Shown: positions 50,699-58,462 of the stretch, piece after piece
Layout: each line of letters begins with the position of its first letter
How positions within the stretch are numbered: the first letter of the stretch is position 1
Origin: Nonomuraea sp. SBT364
GTDB taxonomy: Bacteria; Actinomycetota; Actinomycetes; Streptosporangiales; Streptosporangiaceae
Length of the DNA: 64,000 nt
Assembly (NCBI RefSeq): GCF_001083785.1
Contig: NZ_LAVL01000006.1
Span: 62,001-126,000 of the forward strand
Direction of reading: 5' to 3'
Translations under genes and position numbers: made by a program
The notes under the pieces: model-generated
Told to the model about the DNA's origin: nothing
The model's input: the letters and a program-made list of their open reading frames with translations, nothing else
The model's database searches: none

Positions 50699-51580
50699 TC
50701 AGTTGTGCTGCGACAGGTGGGCAAGCTTGTCCGGGTTCGCCATGCCGTAGATGGCGCGTACCCGTCCCCCGGAGGAGTCCGTCTCGACGGTGACGACCGC
50801 CACCGGCCGGTCGCCGGCGACGATCAGGGCAGTCGGGGTGCCGCCGGGGAGCGCCCAGCGGATCTCGCACCCGGCGTACCTGGGCCCGACGGCGGCCAGC
50901 AGGCGGGCCACCTTGCCGGCGCCGTGCACCGGCCGCAGCGCGGCGCGGGTCCGGCCTCCGCCGTCGTTCCACAGCGTGACCTCGGGCGCCAGCACGTCGA
51001 GCAGGTCGGTCAGGCTCCCTCCGACGGCCGCGTTCACGAACCGCTCGGCCGCCACCTGGGCGTCGCGCTGGTCGGCGGTGAAGCGGGGCCGCCGCGCGTG
51101 GACGTGCCCCCGCGCCCGGTGCACGAGCTGGCGCACCGCGGCGGGCGACCTGCCGAGGATGCCGGCGATCTCGTCGTACTCGTAGGCGAACGCCTCCCGG
51201 AGGACGAACGCGGCCCGTTCGAGCGGCGACAGCGTCTCCAGCACCACCAGCAGGCCGAGCGCGACACCGCCACGGCGTTCCTCCCGGTCGGCGGGGCTCT
51301 CGTCGGTCCACAGAGGTTCCGGCAGCCACGGGCCGATGTAGTCCTCGCGCAGCCTGCGCGCCTTGCGCAGCTGGTCGACGGCTCGATGCACCACGATGCG
51401 CATCAGGTACGCGCGTGGATGCCCGATCGCCGCGTGGTCGACCCTCTCCCAGCGCAGCCACGCGTCCTGCACGACGTCCTCGGCGTCGGTGACGCTGCCG
51501 AGGATGTCGTACGCGGCCGCGAACAGCAGATTGCGGTTCGCGGCGAAGACGGCCGCCGGCTCGTCACCGATGTCGTCCAT
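50699..51580 (-). CDS. ECF41-group RNA polymerase sigma factor with SnoaL-like regulatory domain
   Basis: This is a 293-aa sigma factor. Regions 2 and 4 are clear (LLFAAAYDILGSVTDAEDVVQDAWLRW; LSPLERAAFVLREAFAYEYDEIAGILGRSPAAVRQLVHRAR). The group's hallmarks are both present: WLPEP in the sigma2-sigma4 linker (residues 85-89) and NPDKL near the C-terminus (about 282-286). The SnoaL-like tail regulates activity in this group in place of an anti-sigma factor. The ATG at 51580 fits the family start. Its own promoter region has a TGTCACA-N16-CGTC element, as do four neighbouring genes, indicating autoregulation and a local regulon. Confidence 0.95.
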   Translation of the reverse strand: MDDIGDEPAAVFAANRNLLFAAAYDILGSVTDAEDVVQDAWLRWERVDHAAIGHPRAYLMRIVVHRAVDQLRKARRLREDYIGPWLPEPLWTDESPADREERRGGVALGLLVVLETLSPLERAAFVLREAFAYEYDEIAGILGRSPAAVRQLVHRARGHVHARRPRFTADQRDAQVAAERFVNAAVGGSLTDLLDVLAPEVTLWNDGGGRTRAALRPVHGAGKVARLLAAVGPRYAGCEIRWALPGGTPTALIVAGDRPVAVVTVETDSSGGRVRAIYGMANPDKLAHLSQHN

Positions 51581-51627
51581 CACTTCTGGTCCCCGCCTTC
51601 CCCCGGTTGCTTGCCTTTCGCCCATGG

Positions 51628-51654
51628 GACGAAGCCGCCCCCGTGGTTGTGACA
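51628..51654 (-). promoter_or_regulatory. ECF41-type promoter of the sigma gene
   Basis: On the minus strand TGTCACA (51654-51648) is followed after exactly 16 bases by CGTC (51631-51628). It points to the sigma gene start at 51580. The -35 box overlaps that of the divergent epimerase promoter. Confidence 0.75.
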
Positions 51655-51658
51655 TCCG

Positions 51659-51685
51659 TGTCACACCCGGCCGCGCGCCGACGTC
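51659..51685 (+). promoter_or_regulatory. ECF41-type promoter of epimerase 1
   Basis: TGTCACA (51659-51665), 16 bases, then CGTC (51682-51685), oriented toward the epimerase start at 51766. With the opposite promoter it forms TGTGACATCCGTGTCACA, a perfect 6-bp-arm palindrome at 51648-51665. Confidence 0.78.
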
Positions 51686-51765
51686 CGACTGTAGAGCGGC
51701 CCGGCACCCACGCCGTGGCCCCGGGAAGGAACGTGCTCGATGACACACCAGTCAGGAGACGGGGA

Positions 51766-52698
51766 ATGAAGATCGTGCTCGCGGGTGCGACGGGCACCCT
51801 CGGCGGCGAACTCGTGCCGAGACTGCTCGCCGCCGGCCATGCGGTGCTGGGCCTGACCCGCTCCCCCAGGAAGGCGCGCCTGCTGGAGGACTCCGGCGTC
51901 GAGACGCGGGTGGTCGACGTGATGGACGAGCGGCGGCTGCTGGACGCGCTGCGCGGGCACCGGGCCGACGCGGTGATCCATCAGGCGACCGCGATCACCG
52001 GCACGCCGTTGCGGCACCGGGACCTGCACGCCACCGACGACCTGCGCGAGCGCGGGACGGCGAACCTGCTGCGGGCGGCCGGGCTGGTCGGCGCGCACCG
52101 GTTCGTCACGCAGTCGTTCTTCCTCGGCTACGGCTACCGCGACCACGGCGAGGCGAAGCTGACCGAGGACCACCCGTTCGCACCGGCCGGCCGCGGCGCC
52201 TTCGAGCGGCACCTGCGCTCGATGCGGGCCAACGAGCGGCTGGCGTTCGGCACGCCGGGGATCGACGGGATCGCGCTGCGCTACGGGTTGTTCTACGGCC
52301 CGGAGGCGGGCACCCGCAAGCTGATGGCGCTGGCGTCGAAGCGCCTGCTGCCGATGCCGAGGCCGTCCGGGGTCACCTCGCCCATCCACATCGCCGACGC
52401 GGCGGCGGCCACGGTGGCGGCCCTCGGCCGGGGGCGGGGCGGGCAGGCGTACAACGTCGTCGACGACACCCCGGTGACGTTCGCCGAGTTCGTCGCCGCG
52501 GTGGCGGAGGCGGCGGGGGCGCCGGCGCCGCTCACGGTGCCGAGCCTGCTGCTGCGGCCGGCGCCCTACATGTACGCGCTGATGGCGGGCACCCGGATCC
52601 GGCTGTCCAACGACAAGGCCAAGCGGGAGCTGGGCTGGCGGCCGGAGTATCCGAGCTGCCGGGCGGGCCTGCGTCACCTGCGCATGGCGGGCGCGTGA
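51766..52698 (+). CDS. NAD-dependent epimerase/dehydratase (extended SDR), ECF41-linked copy 1
   Basis: This is a 310-aa protein. The N-terminal Rossmann motif KIVLAGATGTLGGELVPRLLAAGH binds NAD(P). QSFFLGYGYRDHG and GIALRYGLFYGP mark the extended-SDR substrate side, and the C-terminus ends in a GWRPEYPS motif common in epimerases. The usual YxxxK is not obvious: the Tyr region reads GYGYRDHG, so catalysis may differ. Epimerases are one of three gene types known to accompany ECF41 sigma factors. A TGTCACA-N16-CGTC promoter lies about 80 bases upstream. Its stop overlaps the start of a cupredoxin-like lipoprotein gene. Confidence 0.9.
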   Translation: MKIVLAGATGTLGGELVPRLLAAGHAVLGLTRSPRKARLLEDSGVETRVVDVMDERRLLDALRGHRADAVIHQATAITGTPLRHRDLHATDDLRERGTANLLRAAGLVGAHRFVTQSFFLGYGYRDHGEAKLTEDHPFAPAGRGAFERHLRSMRANERLAFGTPGIDGIALRYGLFYGPEAGTRKLMALASKRLLPMPRPSGVTSPIHIADAAAATVAALGRGRGGQAYNVVDDTPVTFAEFVAAVAEAAGAPAPLTVPSLLLRPAPYMYALMAGTRIRLSNDKAKRELGWRPEYPSCRAGLRHLRMAGA

Positions 52699-53051
52699 TG
52701 CGCCGGCTGGGCGCCGCCGTGGCCGCCGCCGCACTGCTGGCGACGACGGCGTGCGCCGGGGACGCGGCGCGGGGAGGCGAGCCGGCCACGCGGCGGCAGC
52801 TGTTCGTCGTGGCCGGCGGCGACAAGGTCAGCGGGCCGGACCGGGTCGAGGCCCGCACGGGCGACACGGTCGAGCTGGTGGTGACCTCCGACGCCGCCGA
52901 CGAGCTGCACGTGCACGGCTACGACCGCGGGGCGGAGCTCGCCGCCGGGCGACCGGCGACGCTGAGCGTCGACACGGACATTCCCGGCGTCTTCGAGGTC
53001 GAGCTCCACCGGAGCGGGCTGGTGCTGACCCAGCTACGCGTCCGCCCGTGA
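52698..53051 (+). CDS. Small cupredoxin-like lipoprotein, coupled to epimerase 1
   Basis: This is a 117-aa exported protein. The lipobox LLATTAC near residue 20 predicts membrane anchoring. The mature 95 residues are cupredoxin-like: ARTGDTVELVVTSDAADELHVHGYD, then GVFEVELHRSGLVLTQLRV. His residues in HVHG and in ELHRSG could bind copper. It closely matches the last domain of the lipoprotein at 23789 (HVHGFD, FEVETHDSHLVLTQLVV). ATG at 52698 shares a base with the epimerase stop; a GTG one codon earlier is possible. The end overlaps the convergent DoxX-like gene by 18 bases. Confidence 0.8.
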   Translation: MRRLGAAVAAAALLATTACAGDAARGGEPATRRQLFVVAGGDKVSGPDRVEARTGDTVELVVTSDAADELHVHGYDRGAELAAGRPATLSVDTDIPGVFEVELHRSGLVLTQLRVRP

Positions 53052-53438
53052 CCGGCGGCTGAGCTGCGCGCGGTGCACCACGAGGCCGGCCAGCGCCAGC
53101 AGCGAGACGAGCCCGAGCTGCCACCAGTTGTCCGGGCTGCCGCCGAGGTCGAGGTCGGCCGCGTGGTTCACCGCGTGCAGCGTGTTGGTGACGAAGAACC
53201 CGGCCAGCACGATCGAGAGCACGTCACGCCACACCAGGGCGCACAGCATCATCAGCCCGATGCCGATCTGAAAGACCCCGGCGTCGTGCAGGAAGTGCAC
53301 GTGATTGGGGAACTGGGCGTACTCGGCGAAGCCCGCCGGGTCGATGCGCATCCACACGCCGAAGACCAGCATCATCAGCGCGCCGACCACGACGGCCAGC
53401 TGGATGAAGATCTTGGCGGGCCGGCTGTAACCGTTCAT
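53034..53438 (-). CDS. DoxX-like small membrane protein
   Basis: This 134-aa protein has four helices (FIQLAVVVGALMMLVFGVWM; FQIGIGLMMLCALVW; VLSIVLAGFFVTNTLHAVNHA; WWQLGLVSLLALAGLVV). FPNHVHFLHDAG and NTLHAVNHAADLDLGG are His-rich loops at the membrane edge. The size and layout are those of small DoxX-type proteins linked to redox or thiol stress. GGAAAGGAAC precedes the ATG. A TGTCACA-N16-CGTC element 34-60 bases upstream places it in the ECF41 regulon. Confidence 0.78.
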   Translation of the reverse strand: MNGYSRPAKIFIQLAVVVGALMMLVFGVWMRIDPAGFAEYAQFPNHVHFLHDAGVFQIGIGLMMLCALVWRDVLSIVLAGFFVTNTLHAVNHAADLDLGGSPDNWWQLGLVSLLALAGLVVHRAQLSRRSRADA

Positions 53439-53471
53439 CAGGTTCCTTTCCTGTGCTTGCTTCGCGTATAG

Positions 53472-53498
53472 GACGAGCGCCCCCGGCGGCGTGTGACA
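53472..53498 (-). promoter_or_regulatory. ECF41-type promoter of the DoxX-like gene
   Basis: Minus strand TGTCACA (53498-53492), exactly 16 bases, CGTC (53475-53472), 33 bases before the ATG at 53438. Confidence 0.75.
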
Positions 53499-53501
53499 AG
53501 C

Positions 53502-54806
53502 TCAGCCCGCGGACATCAGCGTGATGCCGATGCCCGTGTAGACCACCATGAGCGTGAGCATCGGATACTGGCCGGTCCGCAGCTCGCCCGCGCGGACCAC
53601 GTCCAGCGCCCGGTCGTGCGCGGACACCACGCCGGCGATGTGGCCGAGCACGATCGCGCCCACCTGGACGACGACGATCAGCGAGGGCGGCAGCAGCGTG
53701 TAGTCGACGGCCGCGTCACCGACGCCGAGCAGGTCCCAGCCGAGCCCGAAGGGGTCGGAGGCCAGCAGCCATCCGCGCTGCCCCTCGAAGACGGCGAAGG
53801 AGAAGTAGTGCGCGACGCTGTAGCCGACCATGACCGGCACCAGCGAGTGCGTGAACGCGTCGGCCACGCCTGCCGAGGGCCGGGCGTACGGCCTGGTCAT
53901 CCGGAGGGCGTCCCGGTAGGCCAGGAGGTTGGCCGCGATCACGATCCCGAGCGCGGCCGTGGCGAGCAGCGCGGTCCCCGGCTGCCCGAGTGCGCGGGTG
54001 AGCCCGGTCCACACCGGCAGCCTGCTGAGGCCGTCGTACATGGTCCCGCCCAGCACCACGAGCGCCAGCGCGGTCTGGCCGGCGTCGGCGCGCCCGGCGC
54101 GCAGCCCGGCGGGCGGCGTCCGCAGCACCAGCCGGCCCCCGGCGTCCCTGCCGATCGGCGACAGGGCGGCGAGCAGGCCGGCGTACACCTCGAAGGTGTC
54201 CGCGCGGTCGAACCAGCGCGGCCCGAACACGGCTCCGGCCAGGATGTGCGTCACCGCGTAGACGCTCACGAAGACGGCGACCGCGCGCGGGGAGCCGGGC
54301 TGCGGGGAGGCCAGTTCGAGCCACAGGAAGGCGACCATGCCGGCGACGGCCGGCAGCGAGCCGGCGTGCCCGGACGGCGGCTCGCGGCGCACCGCCGGGG
54401 GAAGGCACCGGCGGGCGAGCGCGGCCGGCGGGCGCAGCGGGTTCACCAGCCGCCAGATCGGGCCGAACAGGAGCGAGAGCGGGATCAGGCCGACCCAGAA
54501 CCACACGTAGAACCACGACGGCGCCGGGTTCGCCGACGGGTCGCCGTCGCCGAACCAGGCCGTGGCCAGCAGCGCGCCGAACGCGGCCAGGCCCGCGGCT
54601 CTCAGCAGCACGCGGACGCCCCGCGCCGCGGCGGCCCGCTGCACGGGCCCCGGCAGCGGCACTCCCGCCGATCGCGGCCGTTGCCGCGGCCGCAGCACCG
54701 ACACCACGAAGAACGCGATCAGAACCGCGCCCGCGCCGGTGTAGAGCGCCAGCCAGAGCGGGATCGGCAGATCCGACCGCCCGCCGATCCCATGCGCCGA
54801 TATCAC
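53502..54806 (-). CDS. Polytopic membrane protein, paralogue B (ECF41-controlled)
   Basis: This 434-aa protein has about ten to twelve helices. It begins VISAHGIGGRSDLPIP and shares all islands with the protein at 22473: FWVGLIPLSLLFGPIWRLVNPLR, GPRWFDRADTFEVYAGLL, HSLVPVMVGYSVAHYFS and LGHIAGVVSAHDRAL. The conserved His suggest a metal- or heme-binding core. From memory, relatives are labelled fenitrothion hydrolase in databases, which I would not rely on. The GTG at 54806 follows GGGGAGGGG. A TGTCACA-N16-CGTC promoter lies 34 bases upstream. Confidence 0.78.
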   Translation of the reverse strand: MISAHGIGGRSDLPIPLWLALYTGAGAVLIAFFVVSVLRPRQRPRSAGVPLPGPVQRAAAARGVRVLLRAAGLAAFGALLATAWFGDGDPSANPAPSWFYVWFWVGLIPLSLLFGPIWRLVNPLRPPAALARRCLPPAVRREPPSGHAGSLPAVAGMVAFLWLELASPQPGSPRAVAVFVSVYAVTHILAGAVFGPRWFDRADTFEVYAGLLAALSPIGRDAGGRLVLRTPPAGLRAGRADAGQTALALVVLGGTMYDGLSRLPVWTGLTRALGQPGTALLATAALGIVIAANLLAYRDALRMTRPYARPSAGVADAFTHSLVPVMVGYSVAHYFSFAVFEGQRGWLLASDPFGLGWDLLGVGDAAVDYTLLPPSLIVVVQVGAIVLGHIAGVVSAHDRALDVVRAGELRTGQYPMLTLMVVYTGIGITLMSAG

Positions 54807-54839
54807 TGTCGCCCCTCCCCGGTCGCCTGTCAGTCAGCA

Positions 54840-54866
54840 GACGGCGGCGGGCGGCCCGGTGTGACA
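54840..54866 (-). promoter_or_regulatory. ECF41-type promoter of polytopic protein B
   Basis: Minus strand TGTCACA (54866-54860), exactly 16 bases, CGTC (54843-54840), oriented to the GTG at 54806. It lies in the short gap after the SDR stop at 54899. Confidence 0.75.
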
Positions 54867-54898
54867 TCCCCGCGGTCCCGGGGTGCGCACCGTGGGAT

Positions 54899-55708
54899 TC
54901 ACCTCACTTTCGTCACCAGGGCGTCGAAGGCCCGGTCGGGCAGGATCCGGTTCAGCGCCAGGAGTGTCCTGGCCAGGTAGCCGACCGGGTAGCGCGGTTT
55001 CGGCCTGGAGGATTCGACGGCCTCCCTGATGGTCTTGGCGACCACGGCCGGGGCGGAGCCCTTGGTGTTGCCCTCGGCCCGGCTCGCCATCGACTCGGCG
55101 AGCGCGCGGTAGGGCCCGCCGCCGGAGGTCTCGCGCAGCTCGCGCGGCGTGTCCTCCTCGAACTCCGTCCTGATGATGCCCGGCTGCACGACGACCACGT
55201 GGACGCCGAAGGGCCGGCACTCCTGGCGGAGCGAGTCGGAGCAGGTCTCCAGGGCGTGCTTGGAGGCGTGGTACCAGGCGACGAGCGGCAGCGAGATCTC
55301 GCCGGCGATGGAGGAGACGTTGACGATCGTGCCGGAGCGGCGTTCGCGCATGTGCGGCAGGACGAGCTGGGTGAGCCGGGCCGGGCCGAAGAGGTTGACC
55401 TCGAACAGGCGGCGGGCCCGCTCGACGGACACGTCCTCGACGGCGCCGTGCAGGCCGGCTCCGGCGTTGTTGACCAGCACGTCGATCCGGTGGTGCGCGT
55501 CCAGGACGGTGGTCACGACGCGGCTCAGGTCGTCCTCGGCGGTGACGTCCATGGCCAGGGGGTGGCCGCCGGCCCGGCGCAGCTCGGCCATCCGGTCCAC
55601 CCGGCGGGCGGCGCCGTACACGATGTGGCCGGCCCGGCGCAGCTCCAGCGCGGTGGCGTGGCCGATGCCCGACGAGGCGCCGGTGACCAGGCAGATCTTG
55701 GGGGTCAT
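54899..55708 (-). CDS. Short-chain dehydrogenase/reductase (classical SDR)
   Basis: This 269-aa oxidoreductase has the cofactor motif LVTGASSGIGHATALELRRAGH (TGxxxGIG), NNAGAG, and the catalytic triad Ser in NVSSIAG with Tyr and Lys in AWYHASKHALE (YxxxK). It reduces or oxidises a small carbonyl or alcohol using NAD(P). It has no ECF41 promoter; instead a 29-bp palindrome lies between it and the divergent rifampin phosphotransferase gene, so a TetR-type repressor probably controls it. Confidence 0.92.
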   Translation of the reverse strand: MTPKICLVTGASSGIGHATALELRRAGHIVYGAARRVDRMAELRRAGGHPLAMDVTAEDDLSRVVTTVLDAHHRIDVLVNNAGAGLHGAVEDVSVERARRLFEVNLFGPARLTQLVLPHMRERRSGTIVNVSSIAGEISLPLVAWYHASKHALETCSDSLRQECRPFGVHVVVVQPGIIRTEFEEDTPRELRETSGGGPYRALAESMASRAEGNTKGSAPAVVAKTIREAVESSRPKPRYPVGYLARTLLALNRILPDRAFDALVTKVR

Positions 55709-55739
55709 GGTGACGTCCTTCCCTGTTGACGGGGCTCAA

Positions 55740-55768
55740 TTTCAATACAGTACAGTCCTGTATTGAAA
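55740..55768. promoter_or_regulatory. Long perfect palindromic operator between SDR and rph
   Basis: TTTCAATACAG (55740-55750) and CTGTATTGAAA (55758-55768) are exact 11-bp inverted arms around TACAGTC. The site covers the promoter area of both divergent genes. Its style suggests a TetR-family repressor, but no such gene lies nearby. Confidence 0.7.
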
Positions 55769-55793
55769 CCTTGGATGAGAGACGGGATCAGCC

Positions 55794-58430
55794 ATGAGTG
55801 CCTACGTACTCGGGTTCCATGACATCGACAGGACGCGGCTCCCCCTGGTCGGCGGGAAGGGGGCCAACCTCGGCGAGCTGTCCGCGATCAGCGGGGTACG
55901 CGTGCCGCGCGGGTTCTGCGTCACCACCGACGCGTACGAGCAGGTCGTGGAGCGTGACGCGCGGATCGGCGCGCTGATCGACGGGCTGGCCGGGCTGCGG
56001 GCCGACGACCGGGCCGGGATCGCCGCCGCCTGCGCGTGGCTGCGTGCCGCCGTCGAGGGCCTGGCCGTGCCCGGCGAGATCCGGCGCGACATCGTCCGGC
56101 ACCTCGACGAGATGGGCGGCCAGGACGCGGCCTGCGCGGTGCGTTCCAGCGCCACCGCCGAGGACCTGCCGTCCAGCTCCTTCGCCGGCCAGCAGGACAC
56201 GTACCTGAACCTGCGGGGCGCCGACGCGGTGATCGACGGCGTGCGGCGGTGCTGGGCGTCGCTGTTCACCGACCGCGCGGTTGCCTACCGCATCCGGAAC
56301 GGCTTCGGCCATCGCGCGGTCCGGCTGTCGGTGGTCGTCCAGCGGATGGTCTTCCCGGAGGCGGCGGGCATCATGTTCACCGCCGACCCGGTCTCGGGCA
56401 ACCGCGGGGTGGTCTCGATCGACGCCGGGTACGGCCTGGGCGAGTCCTTCGTGTCCGGGCTGGTCAACGCCGACAACTACCGGGTCAGGGCGGGGCGGAT
56501 CATCGACAGGAAGATCGCCACGCAGACGAAGGAGCTGCGCGCGCTGCCGTCCGGCGGCACCGAGGAGCTTCCCGTCGAGCCCTCCCGGCAGGCCGCGCAG
56601 AAGCTCGGCGACGAGCAGATCCTGCTGCTGGAGAGCCTGGGGCGGAAGATCGAGGCGCATTTCGGCCGCCCCCAGGACATCGAGTGGGCGCTGTACGACG
56701 GCGCGTTCCACATCCTGCAGAGCCGCCCGGTCACCACGCTCTACCCCGTGCCGCCCGCGCACGACGGCAAGAACCACGTGTACGTCTCCTACGGGCACCG
56801 GCAGATGATGACCGACGCCTTCGCGCCCCTGGGCCTGTCGTTCTTGTCGCTGCTGCACGACAAGCTGGGCCGCACGGCGGGCGTCGTGGCCGGCAACCGC
56901 TTCTACAAGGACGTCTCGGCGGAGCTCACCTCGGCCTGGGCCAGGCCGGCCACGCTCAAGAGCCTCGACCAGGTCGACGTGCTGATGGCCAACGCCCTGC
57001 GCGCGGCGCTGAAGCGCAAGGACTTCACCGCCGGGCTGGCCCGGGGCAAGACCTCGATGCTGGACTTCGGCGAGGGCGGCGTGCTGCCGATCGCGCGCCA
57101 GTATCTCAAGCTCGGCCGCGAGGACGACCCCGGCGTCGTGCCGGACCTGATCGCGCACACCGAGGCGACGGTGGAGCGGCTGCGGCGCGGGATCGCCGGC
57201 AAGTCGGGCGACGAGCTGTTCGCGTACATCATCGACGACCATGACGTGCTCGCCGAGCTCACCTTCGACCCGCGCAGCGTGGCCGCGGCCTTCATCGGCA
57301 TCCAGTCGGTGAACTGGGTCAACAAGCACATGGAAGCCTGGCTGGGCGAGAAGAACGCCGCCGACGCGATCGCCCAGTCCGCCGACCACAACGTGGTGGC
57401 CGCCATGGGGCTCGACCTGCTCGACGTCGCCGACGCCGTCCGCGAGCACCCCGACATCGTGCGCTACCTGGAGACGGCCCGGCGCGACACCTTCTTCGAC
57501 GGCCTGGCGGGCTACCCCGGCGGGGCGGCCGTCGGTGACGCCATCCGCGGCTACCTGGACGCGTACGGGATGCACTGCGCCGGCGACATCGACCTGACCA
57601 GGACCCGGTGGAGCGAGGACCCGACGCTGCTGGTGCCGCTCATCCTCGGCAACGTCAGGAACTTCCCGCCGGGCGAGCGCCGCCGCAAGGCGGAGCAGGG
57701 CCGCGCCGAGGCCGAACGCACCATGGGCGACCTGCTCGCCCGCCTCCGGGACCTGCCCGGCGGCGCGGGCAAGGCCAGGAAGGCGGCCAGGAAGATGAGC
57801 CTGATCCGCCACTTCATCGGCTACCGCGAGTACTCCAAGCACGCGCTGCTCCTGCGCTACGAGATCTACAAGCGGGCGCTCATGGAGGAGGCCGCCGGGC
57901 TGGTCGCGCGCGGGGTCGTCAAGGAGCCCGAGGACGTGTACTTCCTGTCCATCGAGGAGTTCAGGAAGGCGGCCGCGACCGGCGAGCTGGACTACGCGAT
58001 CGTCATCCAGCGGCGGGAGGAGCACGAGACCTACCGGAAGCTGTCGCCGCCCCGGGTGATCACCTCGGAGGGCGAGGTGATCTCCGGCGCGTACGAGCCG
58101 GGCACGCTGCCGGAGGGAGCGCTGGCGGGCATCGCGGTGTCGTCGGGCGTCGTCGAGGGCCGGGCGCGGGTCATCTTCGGCATGGCCGGGGCCCACCTGG
58201 AGGAGGGCGACATCCTCGTCACCGTGTTCACCGATCCGAGCTGGTCGCCGCTGTTCGTGTCGGTCAAGGGCGTCGTCATGGAGGTCGGCGGCGTGATGAC
58301 GCACGGCGCCGTGGTGGCGCGCGAGTACGGGCTGCCCGCGGTCGTCGGCGTGGAGGGCGCCACCCGGCGGATCGCGGACGGGCAGCGCATCCGGGTGAAC
58401 GGCGCGGAAGGGTACGTGGAGCTCCTCTGA
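55794..58430 (+). CDS. rph: Rifampin phosphotransferase (rifamycin-inactivating, PEP-synthase-like)
   Basis: This 878-aa enzyme transfers the beta-phosphate of ATP to the ansa-chain hydroxyl of rifamycins. The ATP-grasp domain lies at residues about 1-310 (VLGFHDIDRTRLPLVGGKGANLGELSAI; RSSATAEDLPSSSFAGQQDTYLN; HILQSRPVTT), the rifamycin-binding domain at about 330-750, and the swivelling His domain at 770-878 with catalytic His837 in VGGVMTHGAVVAREYGLPAV. Length and order match known Rph proteins. It faces an SDR gene across a long palindrome. I see no rifamycin-associated 19-bp element. It gives self- or cross-resistance by family; activity here is inferred. Confidence 0.93.
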   Translation: MSAYVLGFHDIDRTRLPLVGGKGANLGELSAISGVRVPRGFCVTTDAYEQVVERDARIGALIDGLAGLRADDRAGIAAACAWLRAAVEGLAVPGEIRRDIVRHLDEMGGQDAACAVRSSATAEDLPSSSFAGQQDTYLNLRGADAVIDGVRRCWASLFTDRAVAYRIRNGFGHRAVRLSVVVQRMVFPEAAGIMFTADPVSGNRGVVSIDAGYGLGESFVSGLVNADNYRVRAGRIIDRKIATQTKELRALPSGGTEELPVEPSRQAAQKLGDEQILLLESLGRKIEAHFGRPQDIEWALYDGAFHILQSRPVTTLYPVPPAHDGKNHVYVSYGHRQMMTDAFAPLGLSFLSLLHDKLGRTAGVVAGNRFYKDVSAELTSAWARPATLKSLDQVDVLMANALRAALKRKDFTAGLARGKTSMLDFGEGGVLPIARQYLKLGREDDPGVVPDLIAHTEATVERLRRGIAGKSGDELFAYIIDDHDVLAELTFDPRSVAAAFIGIQSVNWVNKHMEAWLGEKNAADAIAQSADHNVVAAMGLDLLDVADAVREHPDIVRYLETARRDTFFDGLAGYPGGAAVGDAIRGYLDAYGMHCAGDIDLTRTRWSEDPTLLVPLILGNVRNFPPGERRRKAEQGRAEAERTMGDLLARLRDLPGGAGKARKAARKMSLIRHFIGYREYSKHALLLRYEIYKRALMEEAAGLVARGVVKEPEDVYFLSIEEFRKAAATGELDYAIVIQRREEHETYRKLSPPRVITSEGEVISGAYEPGTLPEGALAGIAVSSGVVEGRARVIFGMAGAHLEEGDILVTVFTDPSWSPLFVSVKGVVMEVGGVMTHGAVVAREYGLPAVVGVEGATRRIADGQRIRVNGAEGYVELL

Positions 58431-58432
58431 GA

Positions 58433-58458
58433 CCGCCGGGGCGCCGCCGCCCCGGCGG
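58433..58458. terminator. Bidirectional terminator hairpin between rph and epimerase 2
   Basis: CCGCCGGGGCG (58433-58443) pairs with CGCCCCGGCGG (58448-58458) around a CCGC loop. GAGA/TCTC flanks extend it. It sits between convergent stops at 58430 and 58463. Confidence 0.75.
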
Positions 58459-58462
58459 GTTC

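Noticed and set aside
55709..55793. Rifamycin-associated 19-bp element upstream of rph
   Set aside because: No GC-rich palindrome of that kind is present; only the AT-rich 29-bp palindrome was found.
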